From assembly GCF_002564045.1 (NCBI RefSeq), contig NZ_PDJK01000002.1, forward strand, positions 3,286,001 through 3,350,000: 64,000 bases of DNA. The letters run 5' to 3'. Below the pieces are notes generated by a model. That model had not been told where the DNA came from, did not search any database, and worked only from the letters and a program-made list of their open reading frames with translations. The first letter of the stretch is position 1, and every line of letters starts with the position of its first letter. Origin of the DNA: Amycolatopsis sulphurea (GTDB lineage Bacteria; Actinomycetota; Actinomycetes; Mycobacteriales; Pseudonocardiaceae). This document shows, piece by piece, positions 16,859-24,813 of this stretch. The translations under genes and the position numbers were made by a program.

Positions 16859-18622
16859 CCTAGGGTTGTTATTGGAACCCTTGCCCGCGTCAACGCCCCT
16901 GAGCAAGAGGGCAACGCCGGAAGTTGAAGGGCCATCCGCTGAGCGGGTGGCCTTTTTGCTGCTTCCACGCGGCGAGCGAGTAGTCGTCGCGAGCCTAGGC
17001 CCAGGGACGTGTTCGCGCTGAAGGGCGTGAAGCTGTCCGAAGGGGTCGTGGAGGTCCTGGTCGGTGACCTGGTCGTCCTCGATGTAGAGGCCGTGGAAGA
17101 TCGCTTGGTTGAGTAGGCGCCGTTGTTGGTCGTTGCAGCGTCGGTAGAGCTCTTCGGGGGCTTCCAGGAACTTGAGGGCGGCCTGGATGAGCCGAGCGCT
17201 GTCGGTGAGGTCGGCACGGGCGGTGTCGAGCCGCTGGGTGAGGCGTCGTCGTTCTGCGCCGATATCGCGTAGTTTGGCTTTGACCTTGGTTTGCGGCAGT
17301 GTGCCGTCGGCGGCGAGGTCGATCAAGTTCTCCTCCTTGGTGTCGAGTTCCCGCAGTTGGCTGGCAATCTGCTTGTGCAGCAGGCGTGCAGCGACCTCCT
17401 GTTCGTTGATGACGGTGTCGATGTGCGCGCCGACATCCGCGATGAACTCAGGACGGAATCGGATGTTGGCGTAGTGGCGTTCGATGGCCTCTTCGACTTG
17501 GTAGACGTGGACGTGCGGGCCTGGGCAGATTCCGTCGCGTTTGTTGCGACAGAAGAAGTACAGGTACTCGTAGCCGTGGCGGTTGACCGTCCGTTGGATC
17601 GCCAGCCGCTGCGTCTTGCCGGCACGTCGGCAGTAGCCGCAGTACACCGAGCCCTTGAGGTAGTGGTGGTGAACGCGGCGGCGTTCCTTCGCAGTGAGCC
17701 TGGATTCGAGGACTTCCTGAACTTGGTCGAAGAGCTCCTCGTCGTCGATCAGGACCTCGTGTCGCCCGCGGATCTCTTCGCCCTTGTAGTCGACGTAGCC
17801 GAGGTAGTAGCGATCGCGCAGCATCTGCGAGAGCTTGTTGATCGACACCTTTTTCGCCGGATGCCTATTGGTGGCACGGGTGCGGAGTCCGCGGTCGTAA
17901 AGTTCATCGGCCAACTCGTCTAATGAATAGTCGCCCGTGGCGTAGAGCTCGAAGGCGAGCTTGACCATCGGTGCCCGCTCGGGATCGACGATGATCGTGC
18001 GAATTACTCGGCCATCGGAGTGGTCGATGTAGTTGAGGTAGCCGAGTTTCGCGCGGCCGAGAGTGCCGCCGCTGCGGGCTTTTTGACCCATCTTGTAAGC
18101 AATGTTGGCACCGGACTGGCGGGATTGGTACTCGTTGAACGTGGCCAGGATGCCGTGCATCAGCTGACCGACCGGGGTGTCGTCGATGGCCTCGGTGGCC
18201 GACACCAGGGTGACACCGCGCTTGCGCAGATCTGCCATGACGACCGCGTCGTCGTAGCGATTCCGCGCCATACGCGAGAGCTGGTAGATGATGATGACGT
18301 CAACGTCGCCCTGGCTGCGTACCCGCGCGAGCATGCGCTGGAACGCCTCCCTCTTGGTCATCTCCGTTCCCGAGCGTCCGGGCTCGACGTACTCGTCGAT
18401 GACCGTGACGCCCAGTTCCCTCGCCTTGCGCAGACATGACTCACGCTGTGCCGGGATGGAGATGCCCTCGTCGTTGTAATCGGTCTTGACCTGTCCGGAC
18501 GAGGACACACGCAGGTAGATCACCGCGCGTGTACCGGGTTCGAGATCACTGGACGGTCGCTGGACGCAGAGCGCGACGTCTGCCTGCAGTTCGTCGTCCG
18601 AACCGAAATAGGCGCTGTTCAC
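16808..18622 (-). CDS. Large serine recombinase / integrase
   Basis: This protein of about 604 residues is a large serine integrase that would recombine attP and attB of a mobile element. The catalytic domain begins YLRVSSSGQ with the nucleophilic Ser, followed by YQLSRMARN. The recombinase domain (LGRAKLGYLNY onward) follows, then a zinc ribbon (CGYC, then CRNKRDGICPG) and a coiled coil. GTG at 18622 is chosen because GAGG lies 5 bases upstream; ATG at 18673 is an alternative. The last 70 or so residues run through an intrinsic terminator and into the HTH-gene repeat, so the C-terminal end is probably not native. A degenerate resolvase lies just upstream. Confidence 0.92.
   Translation of the reverse strand: MNSAYFGSDDELQADVALCVQRPSSDLEPGTRAVIYLRVSSSGQVKTDYNDEGISIPAQRESCLRKARELGVTVIDEYVEPGRSGTEMTKREAFQRMLARVRSQGDVDVIIIYQLSRMARNRYDDAVVMADLRKRGVTLVSATEAIDDTPVGQLMHGILATFNEYQSRQSGANIAYKMGQKARSGGTLGRAKLGYLNYIDHSDGRVIRTIIVDPERAPMVKLAFELYATGDYSLDELADELYDRGLRTRATNRHPAKKVSINKLSQMLRDRYYLGYVDYKGEEIRGRHEVLIDDEELFDQVQEVLESRLTAKERRRVHHHYLKGSVYCGYCRRAGKTQRLAIQRTVNRHGYEYLYFFCRNKRDGICPGPHVHVYQVEEAIERHYANIRFRPEFIADVGAHIDTVINEQEVAARLLHKQIASQLRELDTKEENLIDLAADGTLPQTKVKAKLRDIGAERRRLTQRLDTARADLTDSARLIQAALKFLEAPEELYRRCNDQQRRLLNQAIFHGLYIEDDQVTDQDLHDPFGQLHALQREHVPGPRLATTTRSPRGSSKKATRSADGPSTSGVALLLRGVDAGKGSNNNPRVDLGELITTRKTRSGP
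16930..16957 (+). terminator. Strong intrinsic terminator hairpin (+ strand)
   Basis: GGCCATCCGC-TGA-GCGGGTGGCC forms a 10-bp stem with one G-T pair and a 3-base loop, followed by TTTTT. It would stop transcription moving rightwards. It lies inside the annotated 3' end of the serine integrase gene on the other strand, which is odd for a protein-coding region and suggests that this end of the integrase frame is not original sequence. Confidence 0.7.
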
Positions 18623-18705
18623 AAACACCTCGTTGTGAGTCGTTCTGGATGGGGACGGCGTTGGTCGCCGCATTGGCCCGGCACATCTGCCGGTTGCGTT
18701 GCGGA

Positions 18706-19215
18706 CTAACCCGCAAGTGGCGACTCGTCGCCGGACTCCTGCTCGTGGCGAAGGCGATCGCGCCGATCTGCGCGCGCGCCCGTGTACTCGATCTCGGCGA
18801 CGGCAGTCACCACGCGTACGAGGAAGAGGCCGAACGGGGTCTCGGTGTCGAGACCGGGGTCAGCGACCGAGACAACCCGCACACCGCGCGACGTCAGCTC
18901 GTCGAGCAGGAAGGCGAGGTGCTGAGTTATTCGGGACAGGTTGTACATGTGGCGGACGACGAGCACGTCGATGGCGCCGGACCGGGCCGCGGCCAGCACT
19001 CGTTGCAGCCCAGAACGCTTCAACGTGGCACCTGATCCGTAGTCGCTCCTGCGAAGAGCGATGCGCCAATCAGGCTGGGAGTCGACGTAGGACTGCAGGA
19101 AGTCGCTTTCGCCTGCAGTCGGCCATCGCTGGTAGACGCCGACGCGCACGACGTGTCGAGCCCGCGGCTCTGCGGACAGGTGACCACTGCGGGGGTCGCA
19201 ATTGGCAGGCGGCAT
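18706..19215 (-). CDS. Resolvase-like protein lacking the catalytic serine
   Basis: This 169-residue protein has the fold of a serine recombinase N-terminal domain, with LVVRHMYNLSRITQHLAFLL, ELTSRGVRVVSV and FGLFLVRVVTAVAEIE. The usual Y-x-R-V-S-T start is YQRWPTAGES, so the nucleophilic Ser is replaced by Pro. The usual LDRLSR is MYNLSR. It also has no C-terminal DNA-binding domain. It is probably catalytically inactive and may act as an accessory or regulatory partner of the integrase, whose start lies just downstream. The ATG at 19215 has GAAAGGAAGG upstream. Confidence 0.75.
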   Translation of the reverse strand: MPPANCDPRSGHLSAEPRARHVVRVGVYQRWPTAGESDFLQSYVDSQPDWRIALRRSDYGSGATLKRSGLQRVLAAARSGAIDVLVVRHMYNLSRITQHLAFLLDELTSRGVRVVSVADPGLDTETPFGLFLVRVVTAVAEIEYTGARADRRDRLRHEQESGDESPLAG

Positions 19216-19272
19216 CGTGTTGAACCTTCCTTTCGGGTAGCGGCGAGCGAGGGAGCATGGGCGGGGCAGCGG

Positions 19273-19551
19273 GTGCAGATCGAGTGGCGGCTGCGGAAGG
19301 TCATGGCCTCCCGCAACGTCTGGAACGCGACCGAACTGCGCGAGCTCCTCGTCCAGCGTGCCGGGTTCGAACTGTCTCTCCAGTCGGTTGACGTGCTGAT
19401 CAAGAAGCCGCCGGTCCAGGTCAAGGTGGCGACCTTGCAGGCCCTGTGCACGACGTTGCGGTGCACGCCGAACGAGCTGTTCGGGATCGACGCGCCACGT
19501 GACGTCTCGCTCGTCGAACCGGACAGCACTGAGGTACGCGGCGAGCAGTGA
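19273..19551 (+). CDS. XRE/Cro-type HTH regulator
   Basis: This small protein of about 92 residues is a Cro/C1-type DNA-binding regulator. The core is WRLRKVMASRNVWNATELRE, then FELSLQSVDVLIKKPPVQVK and LQALCTTLRCTPNELFGID, typical of the short HTH regulators found beside actinobacterial recombinase genes. It is divergent from the resolvase-like gene, so it may control the recombinase operon through the shared region. GTG at 19273 is the most sensible start; no strong ribosome site decides it. Confidence 0.75.
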   Translation: MQIEWRLRKVMASRNVWNATELRELLVQRAGFELSLQSVDVLIKKPPVQVKVATLQALCTTLRCTPNELFGIDAPRDVSLVEPDSTEVRGEQ

Positions 19552-19582
19552 GCTCGCAGCGCAAGCGGCGCGGCGACGGCCC

Positions 19583-20154
19583 TCACGCGACCCTCGCCAA
19601 CGGGGCGGGGTGAACGCCTTCCCCTGTCAGTCCTGCCGAACCGAGCGTGGTTTGGATCTGTCGATACCAGCTCAGCGCGAAGCGCAGGCAGTTCGACTCG
19701 GTGCGGTGGCTCGGACCGCATCCGGGGACGTAGCGGCCACGCCTGCTCCATGACATCGAGTCCGAACTACGGAGAGCTTCGGCGTACTGATTGAGGCCGG
19801 TGATCTTGATGCCGAAGCCGTGCAGGTTCAGGTTGCGCGTGGCGAAGGCGCGCATGATGCGCTCGACGTCGGCGCTGCTCTGGCGCCGGCACACCGTCCC
19901 GATTCCGACGAGTGGCTCGGCTGCCAGGTCGATCCCGGCCCGGTCGTAGAGGTCAGCGCACCTTGCATAGTCCGACAGGGTCCAGCCTTGAAGTGTCGGC
20001 AGCCATCGGAGCTCGGGCGCGAGGTCCCGGAGGCGGACGAGGTTGCGCACGGTGCGCCGTTGATGCTCGCGGATCGTGAGACCGGTGCGCTTGAGGATGT
20101 GCGGCTCACACATCCAGTCCTGCTCAACGGCGTTGTGGCACGACCCGCATCCCG
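19583..20154 (-). pseudogene. DpdA-like (TGT-fold) deazapurine DNA modification protein, 3' fragment
   Basis: About 190 codons of the C-terminal half match the DpdA family, a queuine tRNA-ribosyltransferase-like enzyme that puts 7-deazaguanine into DNA. Visible are WMCEPHILKRTGL, LPTLQGWTLSDYARC, LVGIGTVCRRQ, LHGFGIKITGLNQYAEALRS and SMSWSRRGR. The N-terminal half is absent. Homology stops near 20154, exactly where an unrelated fragment of opposite strand begins. No other dpd genes are in the window. It is a truncated remnant. Confidence 0.75.
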
Positions 20155-20159
20155 AACTG

Positions 20160-20801
20160 CCCGCCGTCGGCTTGAGGTTCGTACCTGGACGGCCCGTCAC
20201 CGCGCTGGACAGGCCGAGCACCGCTCTCCCCGCGATGGTCACCGCCCTCGACCAGATCCGCCAGGTTCCGCTCGGACCGTTCGCCAGCCTGGGCCGGCTG
20301 GACTCGGTGAGCGACTTCATCCGGCGCATCACCATGTGGCCCGAGCAACTCCGCCAGTACCCCGACGAACCACTCAGCCGCGACATGGCCGCGCTGATCG
20401 GGATCTGGCACGACCGCGGCGACGCCGCCGTGCTCGCCGAACCGGCCCCACGTGTGCTCTCCCACGGCGACGGCAACCTCGACAACTGGCACTGGCACGA
20501 CTTCATCAGCACCATCTATGCGCTGGACTGGGAGTTCGCAGGACACTCCGACGCCGCCTACGACGCAGCGGAACTCATCGAGCATCCCAGCGCACGTGCG
20601 ATCGACGACGACCTGTGGCTCGCGCTCCTTCCCGAGCTCGGGGTCAACGACGGCCAGGCGCGCCGCCGTTTCGTCGCCGCGCGCTGCGCCGCCGCCCTGC
20701 GCTGGTTGGCCGTCCGCTGGAAACGACGCGACACCAACGCGTCCGCCTTCGAGCAGCAGCTACACCGCACCCGAAGCCTGATTACAGGCGATCACGGATA
20801 A
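20160..20801 (+). pseudogene. Aminoglycoside phosphotransferase-family protein, 3' fragment
   Basis: About 210 codons match the C-terminal lobe of the APH/choline kinase fold. The catalytic loop is LSHGDGNLDNWHW, and the metal-binding segment is LDWEFAGHSDAAYDAAEL. The N-terminal ATP-binding lobe is missing, and homology starts at about 20160 (LRFVPGRPVTALDRP) at the junction with the DpdA-like fragment. An ATG at 20235 could start a shorter product, but it would lack the nucleotide-binding lobe, so I call it a remnant. Confidence 0.7.
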
Positions 20802-20832
20802 CCGCCATTCCAGCCCACGCAGAGGTGCCCCG

Positions 20833-21183
20833 ATGACGAAGAAAACTCGAGCCGTCTTGAGCGCCCTCCTTGCCGAGCCGGACAAAGGACTGTACGGCCT
20901 GGAGATCTACGAACGAACCGGGCTAATGCCCGGAACGACCTACCCGGTTCTCCTTCGATTGCAGACCGCAGGGTTGGTGTGCTCCCGCTGGGAAGACGCT
21001 GACCCAGCCAACCCCTGTCGGCCACGTCGCCGCTACTACCAGCTCACCGACCAAGGGTTCGCTGCTGCACCAGCGAAGCTGGCCGAGGTGACCGGCCTGA
21101 TTGGACTCCTACGCCGCTGGCTCAGGTGGATGCCACAGCCCGCAGCGCAGGTCGCCACCTCGGTCACGTCCGCGAGGAACTAG
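20833..21183 (+). CDS. PadR-family transcriptional regulator
   Basis: This 116-residue protein is a PadR-type winged-helix repressor. The N-terminal wing-helix shows KTRAVLSALLAEPDKGLYGL, EIYERTGLMPGTTYPVLLRL, LVCSRWED and RRRYYQLTDQG. ATG at 20833 is preceded by AGAGGTG. The C-terminal dimerisation helix is short, and the segment after residue 80 is hydrophobic (LIGLLRRWLRWM). The next small membrane protein gene begins 9 bases after its stop. The pair looks like a PadR regulator with its target gene, similar to regulator/anti-sigma-like pairs in actinobacteria. Confidence 0.9.
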   Translation: MTKKTRAVLSALLAEPDKGLYGLEIYERTGLMPGTTYPVLLRLQTAGLVCSRWEDADPANPCRPRRRYYQLTDQGFAAAPAKLAEVTGLIGLLRRWLRWMPQPAAQVATSVTSARN

Positions 21184-21191
21184 ACGTCGGG

Positions 21192-21461
21192 ATGGCGGTC
21201 GCGTGGATTGCGGGTGGCTGCGCATTCGGTTCACTGCTCACAGCGCTGCTGGCGTTCCTGGCAGTCGCGCAAGCACGAGCATGGCGCGCCAACCGACAAG
21301 TCTACTTTCGACCACCGACCCTTTCGCCCGCACAAGTCCGATGGGCGAACGAAAAGCGGCTCAGCGACGATCCCGAAGCGACCCTGATCATCCCCGCCGA
21401 TCATCCGGACTGCATCAGACCCGTTGACTGGCAAGCGCTACGTGCACGACACAGGACCTGA
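21192..21461 (+). CDS. Small single-pass membrane protein
   Basis: This 89-residue product begins with one strong hydrophobic segment (AVAWIAGGCAFGSLLTALLAFLAVAQA), followed by a short polar tail with YFRPPTLSPAQVRWANEKR. I do not recognise the family. ATG at 21192 is chosen because it follows the PadR stop by 9 bases with GAGGAAC upstream; the frame is also open from 21126 within the PadR gene. It probably forms an operon with PadR. Confidence 0.55.
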   Translation: MAVAWIAGGCAFGSLLTALLAFLAVAQARAWRANRQVYFRPPTLSPAQVRWANEKRLSDDPEATLIIPADHPDCIRPVDWQALRARHRT

Positions 21462-21785
21462 CCGTTTCGCATCGGGCCAGGTCGTCTCGTTCATTGGCAC
21501 TCGGACATGTCCACCGGCGCCGCCAACCCGCGCGTAGGTCCACCTACAACTGGGAAAATCCGCAGGTCACTGCGCTCGCCGCCGCATCGGCGCCTCATGC
21601 CCGCCGCATCAGCGCTCTGGAAGCTCACGCGCCTGAACGATTCACCGCGTTGACAGCACGGTTGATCTGACACGACGGACAGTAAGGGCGACGACGCCCG
21701 GAGAGCGTTGCCGCAACCATGATTGCTTCCAACGACGACACACGTCTTCACCCGCTTAGATGGGTGAGGCGTCGGCGATGACCGC
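21462..21785. other. Intergenic stretch, nothing recognised
   Basis: About 320 bases without a convincing gene, RNA or repeat. The frames on both strands are short and of non-coding composition. Confidence 0.4.
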
Positions 21786-22133
21786 GTGGCCGCCGATGCC
21801 GCACATGGCGCGCGTGTTCGCCGCTACGCCGACACCGGAGAACCGCTCATCCGCGACCCTCCGGATGAGTACGTCGGGCAGCATCGGTTCGTTCCTGGCG
21901 ATGACAACCCAACCATGCCACCAGAATTCTTGTCCCCGCCGGAGGGTGACTTATACGACGCGGTCACCGCGTACCTGCCGCGTGTCGGGAGGCTCGACGA
22001 CGAGCCACCAGCCGAGACCAGTGACGCCGATTTCGCGAACGAGAGAGCCGCAGCGACGCGGGCGATACGGCAGAGCACCGCGTCGAATCTCGGCTTCCTC
22101 CAGCGAGTTTTGGATGGTTTGCGACGGCTGTGA
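21786..22133 (+). CDS. Hypothetical protein
   Basis: This 115-residue product starting at GTG 21786 has protein-like composition: charged, with YVGQHRFVPGDDNPTMPPEF, then YDAVTAYLPRVGRLDDEPPA and a helical tail ending LQRVLDGLRRL. I do not recognise it, and no ribosome site fixes the start. It faces the Cys-rich protein gene and converges with it, 93 bases apart. It may be a small accessory protein of the mobile element or a remnant. Confidence 0.4.
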   Translation: MAADAAHGARVRRYADTGEPLIRDPPDEYVGQHRFVPGDDNPTMPPEFLSPPEGDLYDAVTAYLPRVGRLDDEPPAETSDADFANERAAATRAIRQSTASNLGFLQRVLDGLRRL

Positions 22134-22226
22134 GTCCGCGGCCGGCCGTCCTCACCGGGTTCGTTCAGCGATCTCAAGACAAGGTCAATCGCCAGAAGGC
22201 GTGCCGGCCGGCGAACAGAGGGACAG

Positions 22227-23192
22227 CTATCGGCGGAAGCCACGATGACGGTCGCGCGGCGGAACATTGCCGAACTCCTCGAACCAACGCTCGGCCTCGT
22301 CCCGTTCGAGCGGGATGCGGTAGCTGAGCAGCCCTTCGTAGTCCTTGTCCTGGAACAGAACGTCCTGCAGGGTGTCCCAGTTGTAGTCAGATCGCGAGGC
22401 CGGTAGCTCGGTCTCCAAATCCGCGACGAGTTCGTCTTCGTCGTCGTAGAGCCGCTCGGCATCTTGGATCGCCAGGTCGAGCGCGATCTCCTCGGCGGTG
22501 CAGGTCGGTGTGGGAAACCGGCCGATCTGGAGATCCGAGCTGAGGTCGTCGAAGGCACGGGCGTAGCGGCGAAGGAACCATTCGTCCTGGTCGGCAACAC
22601 AGGGGACCACCGCGCCCAGCGGGCCGGGCGTTCCGTCGCGGCACATTCCAGTCCGGTAGATGTAGTCGTACGCCTCGTCGGCGAGGATGGCCAGTGCATG
22701 GCCGAGCACCGCGGCCGTGCGCGGCGTCAGCGTCACCGGGAGGCAGACCTCGCACCCGCCGTCGGCGCACTCCGAGCAGCCGACGCAATCGTCACGACAC
22801 GTCCCGCAGACCTCGCACCGGCCAGGGCAGTTGGTCGTCGGGAACAGCAAAAAGCCATCGTCTCCGACAGTCGGGAGCTGCCGGGCCACTCGCAGGGCCG
22901 CCGGATCATCGGCGGTGGCCGTGGCCAGGACAGGCAGCAGCGCGGAGACCGCCTTCCGCACCGGATCGGGCGCACCGTCCAGCACCGCTTCCAGACGCCG
23001 CTCGGCGGTGACCTGGTGCAGCAGGAAGCCGTTGAGTGCGGCGGCCAGCATGGTGGCCGACGGGGCATCGGAAAAGCTGACCAGCGTCTCGGCCTCGGGT
23101 CCATCACCACGATCGATCATGGCCAGCACGCTGTGCGTGGTGGGCGCGTGCTGGGGCACGAACGCCAGGTACGACGTGCTGCTGGCGGACAT
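22227..23192 (-). CDS. Cys-rich putative zinc-binding protein
   Basis: This 321-residue protein is unrecognised. Its most striking part is a Cys cluster near residue 130: CPGRCEVC, CRDDCVGCSEC, GGCEVC, which is likely to bind zinc. Before it is an alpha-helical region (ATMLAAALNGFLLHQVTAE), and after it an acidic C-terminal region (AERLYDDEDELVADLETELP). ATG at 23192 is chosen because GAGGAG lies just upstream; the frame stays open further but without a ribosome site. It is divergent from the NYN-LOTUS gene over 221 bases, so the two may be co-regulated. Confidence 0.65.
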   Translation of the reverse strand: MSASSTSYLAFVPQHAPTTHSVLAMIDRGDGPEAETLVSFSDAPSATMLAAALNGFLLHQVTAERRLEAVLDGAPDPVRKAVSALLPVLATATADDPAALRVARQLPTVGDDGFLLFPTTNCPGRCEVCGTCRDDCVGCSECADGGCEVCLPVTLTPRTAAVLGHALAILADEAYDYIYRTGMCRDGTPGPLGAVVPCVADQDEWFLRRYARAFDDLSSDLQIGRFPTPTCTAEEIALDLAIQDAERLYDDEDELVADLETELPASRSDYNWDTLQDVLFQDKDYEGLLSYRIPLERDEAERWFEEFGNVPPRDRHRGFRR

Positions 23193-23413
23193 GGAACTCC
23201 TCTGTGCGGTCTCGGGAGAGACCGTATGACCAGGCGTTTGTCGCGTGCGCATTCGCGGTGCGCGTGTCACGGTAACGAGTGACATGCGGGCTGGTCAGCG
23301 GGGTGGCTCATCCGAGCGAACCACCCGGCCGTGGATGATCCAACGGGGTCGGTGGCGCAGGGCTGGCGCCTTGCCACCGCAGGGGTCGACGACTACAAGG
23401 GGGTGCATGATCC

Positions 23414-24184
23414 ATGGCCGGCGAGAACGCAGCCAGGCTCGCGGTGCTGATCGACGCGGACAACGCGCGGCCGTCGATCACCGAAGGCTTGCTGGCCGAG
23501 GTCGCCAAATACGGCACAGCGCATGTCAAACGCGCGTACGGCGACTGGACCGGCACGAGTCTCAAGGGGTGGAAGGACCAGCTGCTGGCCCAGTCGATCC
23601 AGCCCATTCAGCAGTTCGCCTACACGACCGGGAAGAACGCCACCGACGCGGCGATGGTCATCGACGCGATGGACCTGTTGTACTCGGGTCGCTTCGACGG
23701 ATTCTGCATCGTCTCCAGTGACAGCGACTTCACCCGACTCGCCGCGCGACTGCGCGAGTCCGGCCTCACCGTGTACGGATTCGGCGAGCGCAAGACGCCA
23801 CAGCCCTTCGTCGCGGCCTGCGACAAGTTCCTCTACACCGAGAACCTCACCTACGCCCACGGCCCAACCGCACTGCCGGAAGCCGTACCCAAGCCGAAGA
23901 CCGCCATGGCCGCCGCGCAACTCAAGGCAGACACCGCGCTGGTGAACCAGCTGCGCAATGCCGTCGAGGCAGCCTCTGACGACGATGGCTGGGCTCCGCT
24001 CGCATCCGTAGGCAACATCATCACCAAGCAACGCCCGGATTTCGACTCCCGCAACTACGGCTATGCCAAGCTCAGCGACCTGATCACCGCGACCACGCTG
24101 TTTGAGCTGGACCGCCGGAGCCCCGGCGATGGCAAGTCGGCAGTCATCTACACCCGCGACAAGCGACGCCAGCCTGACGAGTAG
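23414..24184 (+). CDS. NYN domain nuclease with C-terminal LOTUS/OST-HTH domain
   Basis: This 256-residue protein combines a PIN-like NYN (LabA/DUF88) domain with an OST-HTH (LOTUS) domain, a known architecture for RNA-targeting nucleases. The NYN acidic residues are in AVLIDADNARPS, KNATDAAMVIDAMDLL and CIVSSDSDFTRLAARLRE, so all catalytic acids look intact. The LOTUS part is DDGWAPLASVGNIITKQRP, then YAKLSDLITATTLFEL. ATG at 23414 follows a G-rich run. Roles known for the family are RNA decay and stress responses; a defence role here is inferred from the neighbourhood only. Confidence 0.9.
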   Translation: MAGENAARLAVLIDADNARPSITEGLLAEVAKYGTAHVKRAYGDWTGTSLKGWKDQLLAQSIQPIQQFAYTTGKNATDAAMVIDAMDLLYSGRFDGFCIVSSDSDFTRLAARLRESGLTVYGFGERKTPQPFVAACDKFLYTENLTYAHGPTALPEAVPKPKTAMAAAQLKADTALVNQLRNAVEAASDDDGWAPLASVGNIITKQRPDFDSRNYGYAKLSDLITATTLFELDRRSPGDGKSAVIYTRDKRRQPDE

Positions 24185-24247
24185 GCCACACTACCTGCCG
24201 ACCACACCCCGGCCCTGATTCGAGGTCGTAGCTCCAGGAAAGGCGAA

Positions 24248-24589
24248 ATGACTAACCGCGGACCATTGGACGCCGACACGCTGCTCAGCGGCGACGAGAC
24301 CGAAGCGCTCCTCGCCCTTCTCTCTGACATCTCTCAAGGCCACGGTGGCGACCCTGGAGTTCGCGACGCGGCGAGTGCAGCGTGGTCGCTGCTGGGCAAC
24401 CGCTCGGCGGCCCAAGGCGGATACGCGCAAGCTCGCGACGACGGCTACTACACGCAACTCCTGGGAAGAATGCAGAACCGGGACGGCCCTGGCGCACCGC
24501 ACGATAACGGCCATCGCCGGATCCGGCTTCTGAGCAGGATCCGGCCGTTCGCCCCGTCATCGCGGTCGGGCTGCGCTGGCGGTCAGTGA
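24248..24589 (+). CDS. Small hypothetical protein
   Basis: This 113-residue product has a good ribosome site (AGGAAAGG just before ATG at 24248). The N-terminal part, LDADTLLSGDETEALLALLS and SAAWSLLGNRSAAQGGYAQA, is helical and acidic. The C-terminal part is Arg/Ser-rich and may be out of its original frame. I do not recognise it. It lies 63 bases after the NYN gene on the same strand and could be transcribed with it. Confidence 0.45.
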   Translation: MTNRGPLDADTLLSGDETEALLALLSDISQGHGGDPGVRDAASAAWSLLGNRSAAQGGYAQARDDGYYTQLLGRMQNRDGPGAPHDNGHRRIRLLSRIRPFAPSSRSGCAGGQ

Positions 24590-24738
24590 TGCGTGACGCC
24601 CACTGCGCGCCGGTCGGGGTTTCCACGTTCGGACCGACCGGGCCGACGCGGCTGACGCCGACGAAAAGAACGGATACTGCCGGGCCGCTATGCCGACGGA
24701 CGACGACGCGGCCAGGTAGCCCACCCGCTCAAGATTGG

Positions 24739-24812
24739 GGCCATCCGTGGGTGTCGCGGGTCGGCACGCCGTCCTCCAGCAGTTCTTGGTCAAGACGGTG
24801 GTGTGGTCGATG
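24739..24812 (-). repeat. 3' remnant of the double-HTH gene
   Basis: GGCCATCCGTGGGTGTCGCG and the following 50 or so bases match the 3' end of the HTH gene at 41.3 kb, encoding a degraded form of its tail (GVPTRDTHG can be read). The match ends where the hsdM stop codon lies. It is the fourth copy of this repeat and has the same orientation as the others, so a recombination at such a repeat probably created the left edge of the restriction-modification region. Confidence 0.7.
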
Positions 24813-24813
24813 T

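Noticed and set aside
19153..19272. An N-terminal extension of the XRE regulator at 19273 back to ATG 19153.
   Set aside because: The extension has non-coding composition and would overlap the resolvase gene start on the other strand; the HTH domain is complete without it.
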